Shown piece by piece: positions 18,516 to 29,778 of a DNA stretch of 64,000 nt (positions are counted from its first letter, which is position 1; every line of letters starts with the position of its first letter). The notes beneath the pieces were generated by a model. The model searched no databases. It had not been told where the DNA came from and saw nothing but the letters and a program-made list of their open reading frames with translations. Position numbers and translations under genes: made by a program. The stretch is from Hafnia alvei (GTDB lineage Bacteria > Pseudomonadota > Gammaproteobacteria > Enterobacterales > Enterobacteriaceae): the NCBI RefSeq assembly GCF_034424155.1, contig NZ_CP139992.1, positions 248,001 to 312,000 of the forward strand, in the 5' to 3' direction.

Positions 18516-18575
18516 TAAACTGCCAGGCTTTAATTAAAGTAAAGAACCTCAGTCGAAAGACTGGGGTTTTTTGCT
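18516..18575 (+). terminator. 5S 3'-end remnant and second terminator of rRNA operon 1
   Basis: AACTGCCAGGCTTTAA at about 18518-18533 repeats the last bases of 5S but has no 5S body before it. It is followed by the hairpin CCTCAGTC-GAAA-GACTGGGG with TTTTTT. The 48 bases at 18541-18588 are identical to 58486-58533. Confidence 0.85.
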
Positions 18576-18609
18576 ATGGGAAATTTGAAAAGAATAAATC
18601 ATCGTCACT

Positions 18610-18628
18610 ATTGATATTAATTATCAAT
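18610..18628 (+). promoter_or_regulatory. Fur-box-like operator
   Basis: ATTGATATTAATTATCAAT is a 19-base dyad (ATTGATA/TATCAAT around TTAAT) close to the Fur consensus GATAATGATAATCATTATC. It ends five bases before a -35 hexamer and stands upstream of an iron-siderophore binding protein gene, so iron repression is likely. Confidence 0.7.
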
Positions 18629-18632
18629 TGCA

Positions 18633-18660
18633 TTGACATATTTTCTGCTCTATCTAGAAT
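18633..18660 (+). promoter_or_regulatory. Sigma-70 promoter of the siderophore-binding protein gene
   Basis: TTGACA (18633-18638) and TAGAAT (18655-18660) are 16 bases apart, immediately after the Fur-like site and about 32 bases before the ATG. Confidence 0.65.
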
Positions 18661-18692
18661 GCGAATCTCTTATTTCCGCTTGGATGCGCATT

Positions 18693-19643
18693 ATGAAAAA
18701 CATTTCTCTGGTTATTATTTCTTCTATTTTGTCATTTACCAGCTATTGTTCAGTAGCAAAAGAGCCAACAAAGGCTGTGATCGCTCATGTAACTGCATCG
18801 ACAGCAGATACATTGAGCATTACACACGCGGCTGGCGTTACTCAAATCCATAAAAACCCACAACGAGTCATTCTGTTTGATTTTGGTACCTATGATTCAC
18901 TGGAAAAACTAGGGCTGACAAGCCACGTCGTTGGTTTGCCAAAATCAATACCTAGCTATATAAAAGGCAAAGTATCATCTTCAATGACTGAAGTTGGGGG
19001 AATGAAAGACCCTGATTTAAATGCGATTGCACTGTTACAACCTGATTTGATTATTATTACGGGCCGTCAAGGCAATTCATATGATGCGCTTTCCGCTATC
19101 GCACCAACGATTAGTTTAGCTACTGATCAGAATACATATTTTGCATCCGTGAAGACAAATGCGGAATTATTAGGCCAGATATTTGATAAAAAAGATGATG
19201 TTGCTCGTTATATCGAGGCTTTATCTCATCAAATAGCGTCTATAAAGTCTGATAAAGCGCCGGAGAATCTTACTGCTTTAACGTTGATACATAACAATGA
19301 TAATTTTGGCGTGACTCACCAGCCTATTGTTTTTGATGTATTAGGGATGAAACAGGCAAAGGTTATCTTGCCCACATCAGATAATAGTCATAAGAAGCGC
19401 GTACCGCTAACAACGCACGACATCGCTCAGGCAAATCCGAATATTATCTTCGTTGTGGACCGCAGCGCGGCTATTGGCACAACGCCGTTGGATAAAGCAA
19501 AATTTGAAGATGATAATCTGCGTTCTACATCGGCTTTTAAAAATGGAAAGATCGTTTATCTGACGCCTGATCTTTGGTATTTATCGGGGGCAGGTTTAGA
19601 GAGCACAGCCGCACAATTAACTGAGGTAGCAAACGCACTTTAG
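18693..19643 (+). CDS. Iron-siderophore ABC transporter substrate-binding protein (FatB/CeuE/YclQ type), orphan
   Basis: A 316-residue periplasmic binding protein of the helical-backbone (PF01497) family. A signal peptide covers about residues 1-22 (MKNISLVIISSILSFTSYCS, probable cut after SVA). The mature part contains KNPQRVILFDFGTYDSLEKLG, LQPDLIIITGRQ and a C-terminal NGKIVYLTPDLWYLSGAG. This resembles petrobactin/catecholate binders such as Bacillus YclQ and Campylobacter CeuE. It would hand ferric siderophore to an inner-membrane ABC permease, but no permease or ATPase gene is near. A Fur-like box and its own terminator make it a single-gene unit. The ATG at 18693 is chosen because the signal peptide begins there; the ribosome site is weak. 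It interrupts the usual rRNA-murB junction. Confidence 0.88.
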   Translation: MKNISLVIISSILSFTSYCSVAKEPTKAVIAHVTASTADTLSITHAAGVTQIHKNPQRVILFDFGTYDSLEKLGLTSHVVGLPKSIPSYIKGKVSSSMTEVGGMKDPDLNAIALLQPDLIIITGRQGNSYDALSAIAPTISLATDQNTYFASVKTNAELLGQIFDKKDDVARYIEALSHQIASIKSDKAPENLTALTLIHNNDNFGVTHQPIVFDVLGMKQAKVILPTSDNSHKKRVPLTTHDIAQANPNIIFVVDRSAAIGTTPLDKAKFEDDNLRSTSAFKNGKIVYLTPDLWYLSGAGLESTAAQLTEVANAL

Positions 19644-19661
19644 CAGTGAGCTGCAATTAAC

Positions 19662-19692
19662 GGCGGTATAAGATAATGCCGCCATTTTTATT
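19662..19692 (+). terminator. Terminator of the siderophore-binding protein gene
   Basis: GGCGGTAT (19662-19669) pairs with ATGCCGCC (19676-19683), allowing one G-U pair, and is followed by ATTTTTATTCT. Confidence 0.8.
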
Positions 19693-19781
19693 CTCTTTTG
19701 GCTACACATCTATTTATCCAAAAATTCAAAGAAGGATCGGTTAGACTAAGCGTAGTTTAGTCAGGATGAGATCCTTGTTTC

Positions 19782-20819
19782 ATGTCTAATAGCCGTACAT
19801 CGCTTACCAAATTCACTACATTTGGAATCAACGCCAAAGCCAAAGATATTATTGTTGCCACATCACCGGATTCTTTAGCGGAATTCTGGCGCATAGCAGT
19901 CGATCGGCATGATCCTGTGTTGATCTTAGGCGAGGGTAGTAACGTATTATTTTTAGAAGACTTTTCTGGAACCATACTACTTAATCGCATCAAAGGTATC
20001 ACTATTACGGAAGACGGTGATAGCTGGCGACTTCATGTGGGGGCTGGAGAGAATTGGCATGAGCTGGTGAAGTATTCACTTGAACAGGGCATGTCTGGGC
20101 TTGAAAACCTCGCGTTGATCCCAGGATGTGCGGGCTCTGCACCTATTCAAAATATTGGTGCTTATGGGATTGAATTCCAAAGAGTTTGTGACTACGTCGA
20201 TGTATTGAATTTACGTACGAATGAAGTCTTTCGCTTAACCGCTGATGAATGCCAGTTTGGCTATCGGGAAAGCATTTTCAAGCACAGCTATCGTGATGGC
20301 TACGCCATCATCGCTGTTGGTTTACGTTTAGATAAGTTATGGCAGCCCGTACTGAACTATGGTGACTTAGCCCAGCTGCCTCGTGAAACGGTAACGCCGA
20401 AGCAGGTCTTTGATTCAGTTTGTCATATGCGTAAGACCAAACTGCCAGACCCGCACGAAACGGGTAATGCCGGTAGTTTCTTTAAAAACCCGGTTGTGAC
20501 GGCAGCCGTTGCGGCGCAAATTAAAGCGATATTCCCTGATGCCCCTATGTACCCACAAGCATCGGGTGATATGAAGCTTGCTGCGGGTTGGCTTATAGAC
20601 CGCTGTGACCTCAAAGGATTTCAGGTTGGCGGAGCCGCAGTGCATCAGAAACAGGCATTGGTTTTAATTAATAAAGATCATGCTACGAGTGCTGACGTTG
20701 CTATGTTGGCGCAAGCTGTCCGCAACAGGGTTGCAGAGAAATTTGATGTGTGGCTAGAACCTGAGGTTCGTTTTATATCGGCTACTGGTGAAGTTAACGC
20801 GGTTGAGGTTTTGTCATGA
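19782..20819 (+). CDS. murB: UDP-N-acetylenolpyruvoylglucosamine reductase
   Basis: MurB reduces UDP-GlcNAc-enolpyruvate to UDP-N-acetylmuramate with NADPH, an early peptidoglycan step in the cytoplasm. The 345-residue protein has the FAD-binding stretch [10 protein letters not shown], the [17 protein letters not shown] block, [10 protein letters not shown] with the proton-donor serine, and the C-terminal WLEPEVRFI with the catalytic glutamate. Its stop overlaps the birA start (ATGA at 20816-20819). It is the expected gene downstream of the rrnB-type operon. Confidence 0.97.
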   Translation: MSNSRTSLTKFTTFGINAKAKDIIVATSPDSLAEFWRIAVDRHDPVLILGEGSNVLFLEDFSGTILLNRIKGITITEDGDSWRLHVGAGENWHELVKYSLEQGMSGLENLALIPGCAGSAPIQNIGAYGIEFQRVCDYVDVLNLRTNEVFRLTADECQFGYRESIFKHSYRDGYAIIAVGLRLDKLWQPVLNYGDLAQLPRETVTPKQVFDSVCHMRKTKLPDPHETGNAGSFFKNPVVTAAVAAQIKAIFPDAPMYPQASGDMKLAAGWLIDRCDLKGFQVGGAAVHQKQALVLINKDHATSADVAMLAQAVRNRVAEKFDVWLEPEVRFISATGEVNAVEVLS

Positions 20820-21775
20820 AAGATATCAGCGTGCCCCTACGTTTAATCAACATTCTCTCCGATGGTGAGTTTCATTCAGGTGAATACTTGGGTGAGCTGA
20901 TGGGAATGAGCCGAGCGGGCGTCAATAAGCATATCCAGACAATCCGTGACTGGGGAATCGATGTTTTTACGGTTCCTGGAAAAGGTTATAGTCTGCCATC
21001 ACCGATGCAGTTACTTGATGAGCAAGAAATTACGAAACAACTACCCGAAGGTGGAGTGACGGTACTCCCGGTGGTTGATTCCACTAATCAGTATCTACTC
21101 GATCGTATACACGAGCTGCGCTCTGGTGATGCATGCGTCGCTGAGTATCAGCAAGCGGGCCGTGGACGTCGTGGTCGGCACTGGTTTTCACCTTTTGGTG
21201 CCAATCTGTATCTCTCTATGTTTTGGCGTTTAGAGCAAGGACCTGCAGCGGCGATGGGCTTAAGTTTGGTGATTGGGATCGTGATGGCTGAAGTGCTGCG
21301 CGAGCTTGGTGCTCCGGATGTGAAGGTGAAGTGGCCAAACGATCTTTATCTCAACGATAAGAAATTAGCGGGCATTCTCGTCGAGTTGACGGGAAAAACC
21401 GGTGATGCAGCGAATATTGTTATTGGCGCTGGCATCAATTTATCTATGCGCTCTCCAGATACTTCGATAGTCAATCAACAGTGGATTAATCTTCAGGAAG
21501 CTGGCGTTAAAATCAATCGTAATGAGCTAGTTGCCCAGTTATTGAAGCGGCTGCGAGATACTTTGATTGATTTTGAAACACGTGGTTTGGCACCGTTTGT
21601 CGAACGCTGGCGTGAGCTTGATAATTTTATTGACCGTCCGGTTAATTTGCTGATTGGTGAGCAAAAAATTTATGGGATCGCTCGCGGTATCGACGCTCAG
21701 GGAGCATTGCTTCTAGACCGCGAAGGTGAAGTGACGCCGTTCATCGGCGGTGAAATTTCACTGCGCGGCGCATAA
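20816..21775 (+). CDS. birA: Bifunctional biotin-[acetyl-CoA-carboxylase] ligase / biotin operon repressor
   Basis: BirA makes biotinyl-5'-AMP, transfers biotin to the BCCP lysine of acetyl-CoA carboxylase, and as a dimer represses the bio operon. The 319-residue protein has an N-terminal winged helix (about 1-60, with [19 protein letters not shown]). The catalytic domain carries the biotin/ATP loop GRGRRGR (115-121) and [21 protein letters not shown]-terminal SH3-like domain follows. The presence of the DNA-binding domain marks it as the repressor type. The four-base overlap with murB implies coupled translation. Confidence 0.97.
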   Translation: MKDISVPLRLINILSDGEFHSGEYLGELMGMSRAGVNKHIQTIRDWGIDVFTVPGKGYSLPSPMQLLDEQEITKQLPEGGVTVLPVVDSTNQYLLDRIHELRSGDACVAEYQQAGRGRRGRHWFSPFGANLYLSMFWRLEQGPAAAMGLSLVIGIVMAEVLRELGAPDVKVKWPNDLYLNDKKLAGILVELTGKTGDAANIVIGAGINLSMRSPDTSIVNQQWINLQEAGVKINRNELVAQLLKRLRDTLIDFETRGLAPFVERWRELDNFIDRPVNLLIGEQKIYGIARGIDAQGALLLDREGEVTPFIGGEISLRGA

Positions 21776-21776
21776 C

Positions 21777-21803
21777 AAAAAGGGCATCAAAAATGATGCC
21801 CTA
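21777..21803 (-). terminator. Bidirectional terminator between birA and coaA
   Basis: AGGGCATCA (21781-21789) and TGATGCCCT (21794-21802) form the stem. On the minus strand it is followed by TTTTTGTT, so it serves coaA best and may also stop birA transcripts. Confidence 0.8.
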
Positions 21804-21823
21804 TTCCAGTAAATCTCAGCGGG

Positions 21824-22771
21824 TTATTTACGCAGACGCACGCTTTCAACGGCGTGGTTTCCACCCTTAGTCATGATCAGACTTGCGCGTTCACGCGTGG
21901 GAAGGATGTTTTGTGTTAAGTTTAGCCCGTTGATCTCTTTCCATAAATTTGTTGCTATTTCAACAGCTTCAGATTCCGGTAACTGAGAGTAGTGGTGGAA
22001 ATATGAGTCCGGGTTGGAAAATGCACCTTGGCGGAATTTCAAGAATCGATTGATATACCAGCCTTGTAGTAAATCCTCCGGTGCATCAACATAAATTGAG
22101 AAATCTACGAAGTCAGACACGAAAACACGATGTGGATCGTGTGGATAATCCATGCCGCTTTGTAGAACATTCAATCCTTCCAATATAAGAATATCTGGCT
22201 GCTCAATGACTTTGCAGCTGTCAGGGATAATGTCGTATATCAGGTGAGAATATTGCGGAGCCGTCACTCGCGGTGCACCGGATTTTATCTCAGAAACAAA
22301 GCGCACAAGATTTTGAATATCGTACGACTGCGGGAATCCTTTTTTCTTCATCAAACCGCGTTCTTGCAGCACTTTATTCGGATGCAGGAAACCATCAGTT
22401 GTCAGTAGTTCAACTTTACGGTGCTCTGGCCAGCGGCTCAATAGAGCCTGTAATACGCGAGCCGTCGTGCTTTTCCCAACAGCTACGCTACCCGCAATCC
22501 CAATAATATACGGGATGCGCGGACCGTTAGTGCCTAAAAACTGTTCGAGAACGGCTTGGCGGCGAACGTTTGAGCTGAAATAGAAATTAAGTAGGCGAGA
22601 AAGTGGCAGATAGATTTGAGCAACTTCTTCTAACGAAAGATCTTCGTTAATACCCTTTAGATTAGCAATTTGTTCTTCCGTCAGTGTTAATGGAACGGAG
22701 TTACGCAGTGCAGCCCATTGTTGGCGACTAAACTGTAGATACGGTGTCGCCAAAGATTGATCTTTCTTCAT
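21824..22771 (-). CDS. coaA: Type I pantothenate kinase
   Basis: CoaA phosphorylates pantothenate, the committed step of coenzyme A synthesis, and is inhibited by CoA. The 315-residue protein has the P-loop GSVAVGKST (94-102), TTDGFLHPN with the catalytic aspartate, [12 protein letters not shown], and ends [10 protein letters not shown] like E. coli CoaA. It is convergent with birA. Confidence 0.97.
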   Translation of the reverse strand: MKKDQSLATPYLQFSRQQWAALRNSVPLTLTEEQIANLKGINEDLSLEEVAQIYLPLSRLLNFYFSSNVRRQAVLEQFLGTNGPRIPYIIGIAGSVAVGKSTTARVLQALLSRWPEHRKVELLTTDGFLHPNKVLQERGLMKKKGFPQSYDIQNLVRFVSEIKSGAPRVTAPQYSHLIYDIIPDSCKVIEQPDILILEGLNVLQSGMDYPHDPHRVFVSDFVDFSIYVDAPEDLLQGWYINRFLKFRQGAFSNPDSYFHHYSQLPESEAVEIATNLWKEINGLNLTQNILPTRERASLIMTKGGNHAVESVRLRK

Positions 22772-22994
22772 ATGCCCAATTCTGCCTGTTAGCGCGGGTC
22801 GGGAACGGCGACAGACGCCAACTCCAGATGGATAACGAGCTGCACATTATAATCAGCTTCGCTACGGCCGTAGTGTTTTTTTTTAAAACTTTGACTCAAT
22901 CTACGTAATGGTTGTAATGCGATCAAGAGATAAGGGGAATGTAAGAAAGGAAAAAAGCGGAGGCTAAAAATAAATGTGCCCCCGCTAGGAGAAC

Positions 22995-23537
22995 TCAGCT
23001 AGCTTTTGCAGGTTGGACAACGGCGAAGAGGCGTTTGTAGTAGATCGCGGTAGGGTGGTATTGACCGTCGGGTGTACAGGCATAGTCAGGGATTTCCCCC
23101 ATGCATCGATAACCTTCCGTTCGATAGAAAGCTTCAGCAGCCGATCCCGCTTGAGTATCTAAATAGAGTAAGCCTCGATGTGCCTGCATCGCTGACTTTT
23201 CAAGCGTGATAATCAGCTGGTGCGCAACCCCTAAGCGGCGTGCGCTGCTGTGAACCATGAGTTTTTGAATTTCAGCCCGATTGCGGCCATTAGGCTTCTG
23301 GCAAAGAGAAAGCTGCACTGTACCAATCACACGATGCTCATCACGGGCTATCCATAATAACAGCTCTCCTTTGGCAATCAGGGGCCGCAGGCTATGGAAG
23401 TAGCATTCAGCATCATAATGATCAATCTGTGTGTCATATCCCAAAGAGGCGCCGTTAGCGACCGCGTCGGTCAAAAGCAGAGCAAGTTCACTGCGGTATA
23501 CTGGTAATGTGGCATCGTTAAGCAGCACAATTTTCAT
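22995..23537 (-). CDS. GNAT family N-acetyltransferase
   Basis: A 180-residue acetyltransferase of the Gcn5-related fold. The acetyl-CoA binding motif A is RRLGVAHQLI, preceded by the beta strands IGTVQLSLCQ and EIQKLMVHSSARR. Motif B includes LYLDTQAGSAAEAFYRTEGY. The sequence resembles enterobacterial acetyltransferases of unknown substrate. GGAGGAA lies upstream of the ATG at 23535-23537. In E. coli coaA is followed directly by the tRNA-tufB operon, so this gene is an addition at that junction. The substrate cannot be read from the sequence. Confidence 0.85.
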   Translation of the reverse strand: MKIVLLNDATLPVYRSELALLLTDAVANGASLGYDTQIDHYDAECYFHSLRPLIAKGELLLWIARDEHRVIGTVQLSLCQKPNGRNRAEIQKLMVHSSARRLGVAHQLIITLEKSAMQAHRGLLYLDTQAGSAAEAFYRTEGYRCMGEIPDYACTPDGQYHPTAIYYKRLFAVVQPAKAS

Positions 23538-23868
23538 TGGCGATTCCTCCAGAACGGGTCATGACTTGGTATAAGCAAAGAGCAGGCCAAGTTGCAGAAC
23601 TGCTAATTACGTGGGGGAGTCAGCCTAATAAGTGTAGCTTTTGCTTTGCGTTGGTGCAGAAAGCATAAAATTAATGCACCAGAAAAGTGTGATTGTGATC
23701 AATACCAATGTTTTTGAACACGCCGCCGTGGCTGTGAAACATGAGATGTTGAATGATGTGAGGCGGCTTGTAGGGACTAAAATCATGCTATTTTGTGAGC
23801 AATTAAACGGTCTAAAAGACGTTTTTGACTGTTTTCTGACCGAAGGTGCGCAAAATTGAATTTTTTTG
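23538..23868. other. Intergenic region before the tRNA-tuf operon
   Basis: It separates the divergent acetyltransferase gene and the tRNA promoter. A 72-codon frame at 23641-23859 starts with TTG, lacks a ribosome binding site and resembles nothing I know. I see no RNA gene or operator I can name. Confidence 0.5.
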
Positions 23869-23897
23869 TTGCATAGAGCACGATCACTACCTAGAAT
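23869..23897 (+). promoter_or_regulatory. Promoter of the tRNA-tuf operon
   Basis: TTGCAT (23869-23874) and TAGAAT (23892-23897) are 17 bases apart, followed by a GCG-rich discriminator typical of stringently controlled stable-RNA promoters. The first tRNA starts 14 bases later. Confidence 0.8.
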
Positions 23898-23911
23898 GCG
23901 ACCCACTTGAT

Positions 23912-23987
<76 letters not shown>

Positions 23988-24009
23988 TCAAGTAAAAGCA
24001 ACACCAAGT

Positions 24010-24094
<85 letters not shown>

Positions 24095-24218
24095 TTTATT
24101 CGCCTTAGAGATAGGGCCTGAGGTGTGGTTTAATCCTACATCTCAAAATGTATCAGTGAAGATCTCACTTCATCGATACAAAACTCTACAGAACAATCAG
24201 GTAGCCGAGTTCTAGGAT

Positions 24219-24293
<75 letters not shown>

Positions 24294-24299
24294 AGTATT

Positions 24300-24375
24300 G
24301 CTGATATGGCTCAGTTGGTAGAGCGCACCCTTGGTAAGGGTGAGGTCCCCAGTTCGACTCTGGGTATCAGCACCA
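24300..24375 (+). tRNA. thrT: tRNA-Thr (GGU)
   Basis: 76 nt, acceptor stem GCTGATA/TATCAGC, anticodon GGT in CTTGGTA, ending CCA. Identical to the tRNA at 58048-58123. Confidence 0.97.
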
Positions 24376-24455
24376 CTTCTTTTCTCCTCCTCTGATTTCA
24401 TTCTGTAAAATATTCAGCTAGTGCATACAAATCATTTGCTTGGTTGATGTGGTGA

Positions 24456-25676
<1,221 letters not shown>

Positions 25677-25696
25677 GATTTGACGCGACACGCGAT

Positions 25697-25724
25697 AAAA
25701 GGGCATCATTTGATGCCCTTTTTC
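25697..25724 (+). terminator. Terminator of the tRNA-tuf operon
   Basis: AAAAGGGCATCA and TGATGCCCTTTTT form a stem and T run just after the tuf stop. Confidence 0.9.
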
Positions 25725-25963
25725 TACGCTAGTGATACTAGAACCTATCTCATCAGTAGTTTTAGCGTCATAATTACAGGTGAGATGGGCTCTGATAGTA
25801 CGGCGTATCGTGCCGAATAGCGGATCATTTATCTGATCTTGCTCTTTCTTTGAAGAGGTAACCGCGCTTATCGCGTTTGTTTCTTGTAAGATACCCATTC
25901 GGTTTGGTTTGCCTCGCGTTGCGGGGCGAAGTTGTTTTTCACAATCTAGTGACAGGTTGGTTT

Positions 25964-26347
25964 ATGAGTGCGAATACCGATGCTCAAGGGAGCGGGCGCG
26001 GCCTACAAGCGCTAAAATGGCTGGTTGTCGCCGTGCTGCTGATCGTGGCCATCGTAGGTAACTTCCTTTACCGTGATGTGAGTCTGCCACTGCGCGCGAT
26101 GGCTGTAGTCGTGATTATCGCAATTGCTGGTGCCGTAGCATTATTGACAACTCAAGGTAAGGCTACCGTGGCATTTGCCCGTGAAGCGCGTACCGAAATG
26201 CGCAAGGTCATCTGGCCAACGCGTCAGGAAACGTTGCACACAACATTGATCGTGGCTGCGGTCACCGCCGTCATGTCACTGATTCTGTGGGGGCTGGATG
26301 GTATTCTGGTCCGTTTAGTTTCGTTTATTACTGGCCTGAGGTTCTAA
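25964..26347 (+). CDS. secE: Preprotein translocase subunit SecE
   Basis: SecE is the essential small subunit that clamps SecY in the SecYEG channel of the inner membrane. The 127-residue form has three membrane segments (about 19-36, 45-63 and 93-111), with the conserved cytoplasmic helix [17 protein letters not shown] between the second and third. The frame is open further upstream, but the ATG at 25964 ([15 protein letters not shown]) matches E. coli SecE. nusG starts one base after the stop. Confidence 0.96.
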   Translation: MSANTDAQGSGRGLQALKWLVVAVLLIVAIVGNFLYRDVSLPLRAMAVVVIIAIAGAVALLTTQGKATVAFAREARTEMRKVIWPTRQETLHTTLIVAAVTAVMSLILWGLDGILVRLVSFITGLRF

Positions 26348-26348
26348 G

Positions 26349-26894
26349 ATGTCTGAAGCCCCTAAAAAGCGTTGGTACGTCGTTCAGGCGTTTTCCGGTT
26401 TTGAAGGCCGTGTAGCTCAATCGCTGCGCGAGCACATTAAACTGCACAACATGGAAGAGTTGTTCGGTGAAGTCATGGTTCCGACAGAAGAAGTTGTCGA
26501 AATCCGTGGCGGGCAACGTCGCAAAAGCGAGCGTAAATTTTTCCCTGGTTACGTGTTAGTTCAGATGGTAATGGAAGATGCCAGCTGGCACTTAGTGCGT
26601 AGCGTGCCGCGTGTGATGGGCTTCATCGGCGGAACTTCTGATCGTCCAGCTCCAATCAGTGACAAAGAAGTTGATGCTATCATGAACCGTCTGCAGCAGG
26701 TTGGTGATAAGCCTCGTCCGAAAACTCTGTTCGAGCCAGGCGAAATGGTCCGCGTCAGCGATGGTCCATTTGCCGACTTTAACGGCGTGGTTGAAGAAGT
26801 TGACTACGAAAAAAGCCGCCTGAAAGTCTCTGTTTCTATCTTTGGTCGTGCGACCCCAGTAGAACTGGACTTTAGCCAGGTCGAAAAAGGCTGA
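26349..26894 (+). CDS. nusG: Transcription termination/antitermination factor NusG
   Basis: NusG binds RNA polymerase and Rho, and joins transcription to translation via S10. The 181-residue protein has the N-terminal NGN domain ([21 protein letters not shown]) and the C-terminal KOW domain ([24 protein letters not shown]). It forms an operon with secE. A strong hairpin after it separates it from rplK. Confidence 0.98.
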   Translation: MSEAPKKRWYVVQAFSGFEGRVAQSLREHIKLHNMEELFGEVMVPTEEVVEIRGGQRRKSERKFFPGYVLVQMVMEDASWHLVRSVPRVMGFIGGTSDRPAPISDKEVDAIMNRLQQVGDKPRPKTLFEPGEMVRVSDGPFADFNGVVEEVDYEKSRLKVSVSIFGRATPVELDFSQVEKG

Positions 26895-26933
26895 TAAATA
26901 ATTAAGCGATCGCTATGATTGCTGATTGCCAGA

Positions 26934-26968
26934 GGCGCGAAATTGAACTACAATTTCGCGCCTTTTGT
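26934..26968 (+). terminator. Terminator of secE-nusG
   Basis: GGCGCGAAATTG (26934-26945) and CAATTTCGCGCC (26951-26962) form a 12-bp stem followed by TTTTG. Confidence 0.88.
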
Positions 26969-27017
26969 TTTTATGCGCACCACATTTTCGAATGTATCGC
27001 GTGTAAACGTTTTGCAA

Positions 27018-28204
<1,187 letters not shown>

Positions 28205-28240
28205 TTCTCTCAGAGAATAGCTAATTGCGTTTTCGCTTTA

Positions 28241-28277
28241 CGCGGGCGCGAGATTTGTATAAAATCTGACGCCCGCG
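28241..28277 (+). other. Stem-loop at the start of the rplA-rplJ gap
   Basis: CGCGGGC (28241-28247) pairs with GCCCGCG (28271-28277), and an inner AGATTT pairs with AAATCT. A TATAAA lies in the loop region at the place of the E. coli L10 promoter. With no T run it is not a simple terminator; it may combine a promoter and a partial stop. Confidence 0.5.
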
Positions 28278-28310
28278 CATTCTTTAATGAATATAAAGCG
28301 AACGAATTTT

Positions 28311-28520
28311 CGGTTGGAGTCTGGCCTTATCCAGACCTCCGTCCAAGACCGCAGGTGCATCGAAAGATGCTTAATCGTCCTGCGTAGACGGTGACAGAAC
28401 CTAAAAAATCTTTTGATTACTGGATTCTGCTCACCGTATTTAACGCCTAGACCGTTTTCGGTTTTAGGTGATGTGAGTTCCGGGGAATCCTCCCCGGCCA
28501 AAATCCAGGAGCTAAAGCTA
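28311..28520 (+). promoter_or_regulatory. L10 leader (L10-L7/L12 autoregulatory RNA) of rplJL
   Basis: The 210-base leader resembles the E. coli rplJ leader. It has GGTTGGAGTCTGGCC-TATCCAGACCTCCGTC, then AAGACCGCAGGTG and CCTGCGTAGACGGTGACAGAAC, and a late hairpin CCGGGGA/CTCCCCGG before the CAGGAG ribosome site. The L10(L12)4 complex binds such leaders and blocks translation of rplJL. Confidence 0.82.
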
Positions 28521-29018
28521 ATGGCATTAAATCTTCAAGACAAACAAGCGATTGTTGCTGAAGTCATCGAAGTAGCCAAAGGCGCGCACTCTGCTGTTAT
28601 TGCTGACTCTCGTGGCGTAACAGTAGATAAGATGACTGAACTGCGTAAAGCAGGTCGTGAAGCTGGCGTTTACATGCGTGTTGTTCGCAACACCTTGATG
28701 CGTCGCATCGTTGAAGGCACTCCTTTCGAATGCCTGAAAGACACGTTTGTTGGTCCAACCTTAGTTGCATTTTCTATGGAACACCCGGGCGCTGCTGCTC
28801 GTCTGTTCAAAGATTTCGCGAAAGCGAATGCAAAATTTGAGGTTAAAGCTGCAGCCTTTGAAGGTGAGTTGATTCCAGCGGCCCAGATCGACCGCCTGGC
28901 AACTCTGCCAACTTACGAAGAAGCAATCGCACGCCTGATGGCAGCCATGAAAGAAGCCTCTGCAGGCAAATTGGTTCGCACTCTCGCTGCTCTGCGCGAT
29001 CAGAAAGAAGCTGCTTAA
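28521..29018 (+). CDS. rplJ: 50S ribosomal protein L10
   Basis: L10 (165 aa) anchors the L7/L12 stalk to the 50S base and regulates its operon through the leader. The protein begins [20 protein letters not shown] and includes [15 protein letters not shown]. The C-terminal helix that binds L7/L12 dimers is present ([20 protein letters not shown]). The frame is open upstream through the leader, but CAGGAG before the ATG at 28521 and alignment to E. coli fix the start. Confidence 0.97.
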   Translation: MALNLQDKQAIVAEVIEVAKGAHSAVIADSRGVTVDKMTELRKAGREAGVYMRVVRNTLMRRIVEGTPFECLKDTFVGPTLVAFSMEHPGAAARLFKDFAKANAKFEVKAAAFEGELIPAAQIDRLATLPTYEEAIARLMAAMKEASAGKLVRTLAALRDQKEAA

Positions 29019-29066
29019 TCAGCCTTTCTTTTCTAACGCGTTTGCTTACGTATAATCTATTTCTGA

Positions 29067-29450
<384 letters not shown>

Positions 29451-29489
29451 GCCAACTCTTTTGGTAGCAGCCTAAGCAATTAGGCTGAT

Positions 29490-29520
29490 GGCTGGTGACT
29501 TTTTGGTCACCAGCCTTTTT
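29490..29520 (+). terminator. Attenuator between rplL and rpoB
   Basis: GGCTGGTGAC (29490-29499) pairs with GTCACCAGCC (29506-29515), followed by TTTTT. In E. coli the equivalent hairpin stops most transcripts so that ribosomal protein mRNA exceeds rpoBC mRNA. Confidence 0.88.
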
Positions 29521-29574
29521 GCGCTGTAAAGGATGCTCGTGGTATTTCACACTGTTTGGCCACTAGTATTCCCT

Positions 29575-29679
29575 CAATACTTGTTTCTATCTTCGACTTA
29601 ATATATTGCGGCTTTCCACTTTGGGAGTTCCGGAGTAAAGCGTAACGAAATGGTTTAAGAGTGATAGAAACAAGTATTG
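29575..29679 (+). repeat. Long inverted repeat before rpoB, likely RNase III processing stem
   Basis: CAATACTTGTTTCTATC (29575-29591) is perfectly complementary to GATAGAAACAAGTATTG (29663-29679), 17 base pairs enclosing about 70 bases. The rplL-rpoB mRNA of E. coli is cut by RNase III in this interval, so this stem is the natural candidate. It explains most of the gap between 29451 and 29778. Confidence 0.8.
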
Positions 29680-29778
29680 CGAAAGGTGTTTCTGCCTTTC
29701 GGTCACAAAATGGTGTTGCATGAACTGTCCTACTAGGACGGACAGAGTGGGTCACTGATCAGCGAGCTGAGGAACCCT

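Noticed and set aside
18500..18535. A second 5S gene in operon 1
   Set aside because: Only the last dozen or so bases of 5S are present; the body is missing, so it is recorded as a remnant.
23641..23859. 72-codon frame before the tRNA-tuf promoter
   Set aside because: TTG start, no ribosome site, no recognisable similarity, and it ends just before the promoter.
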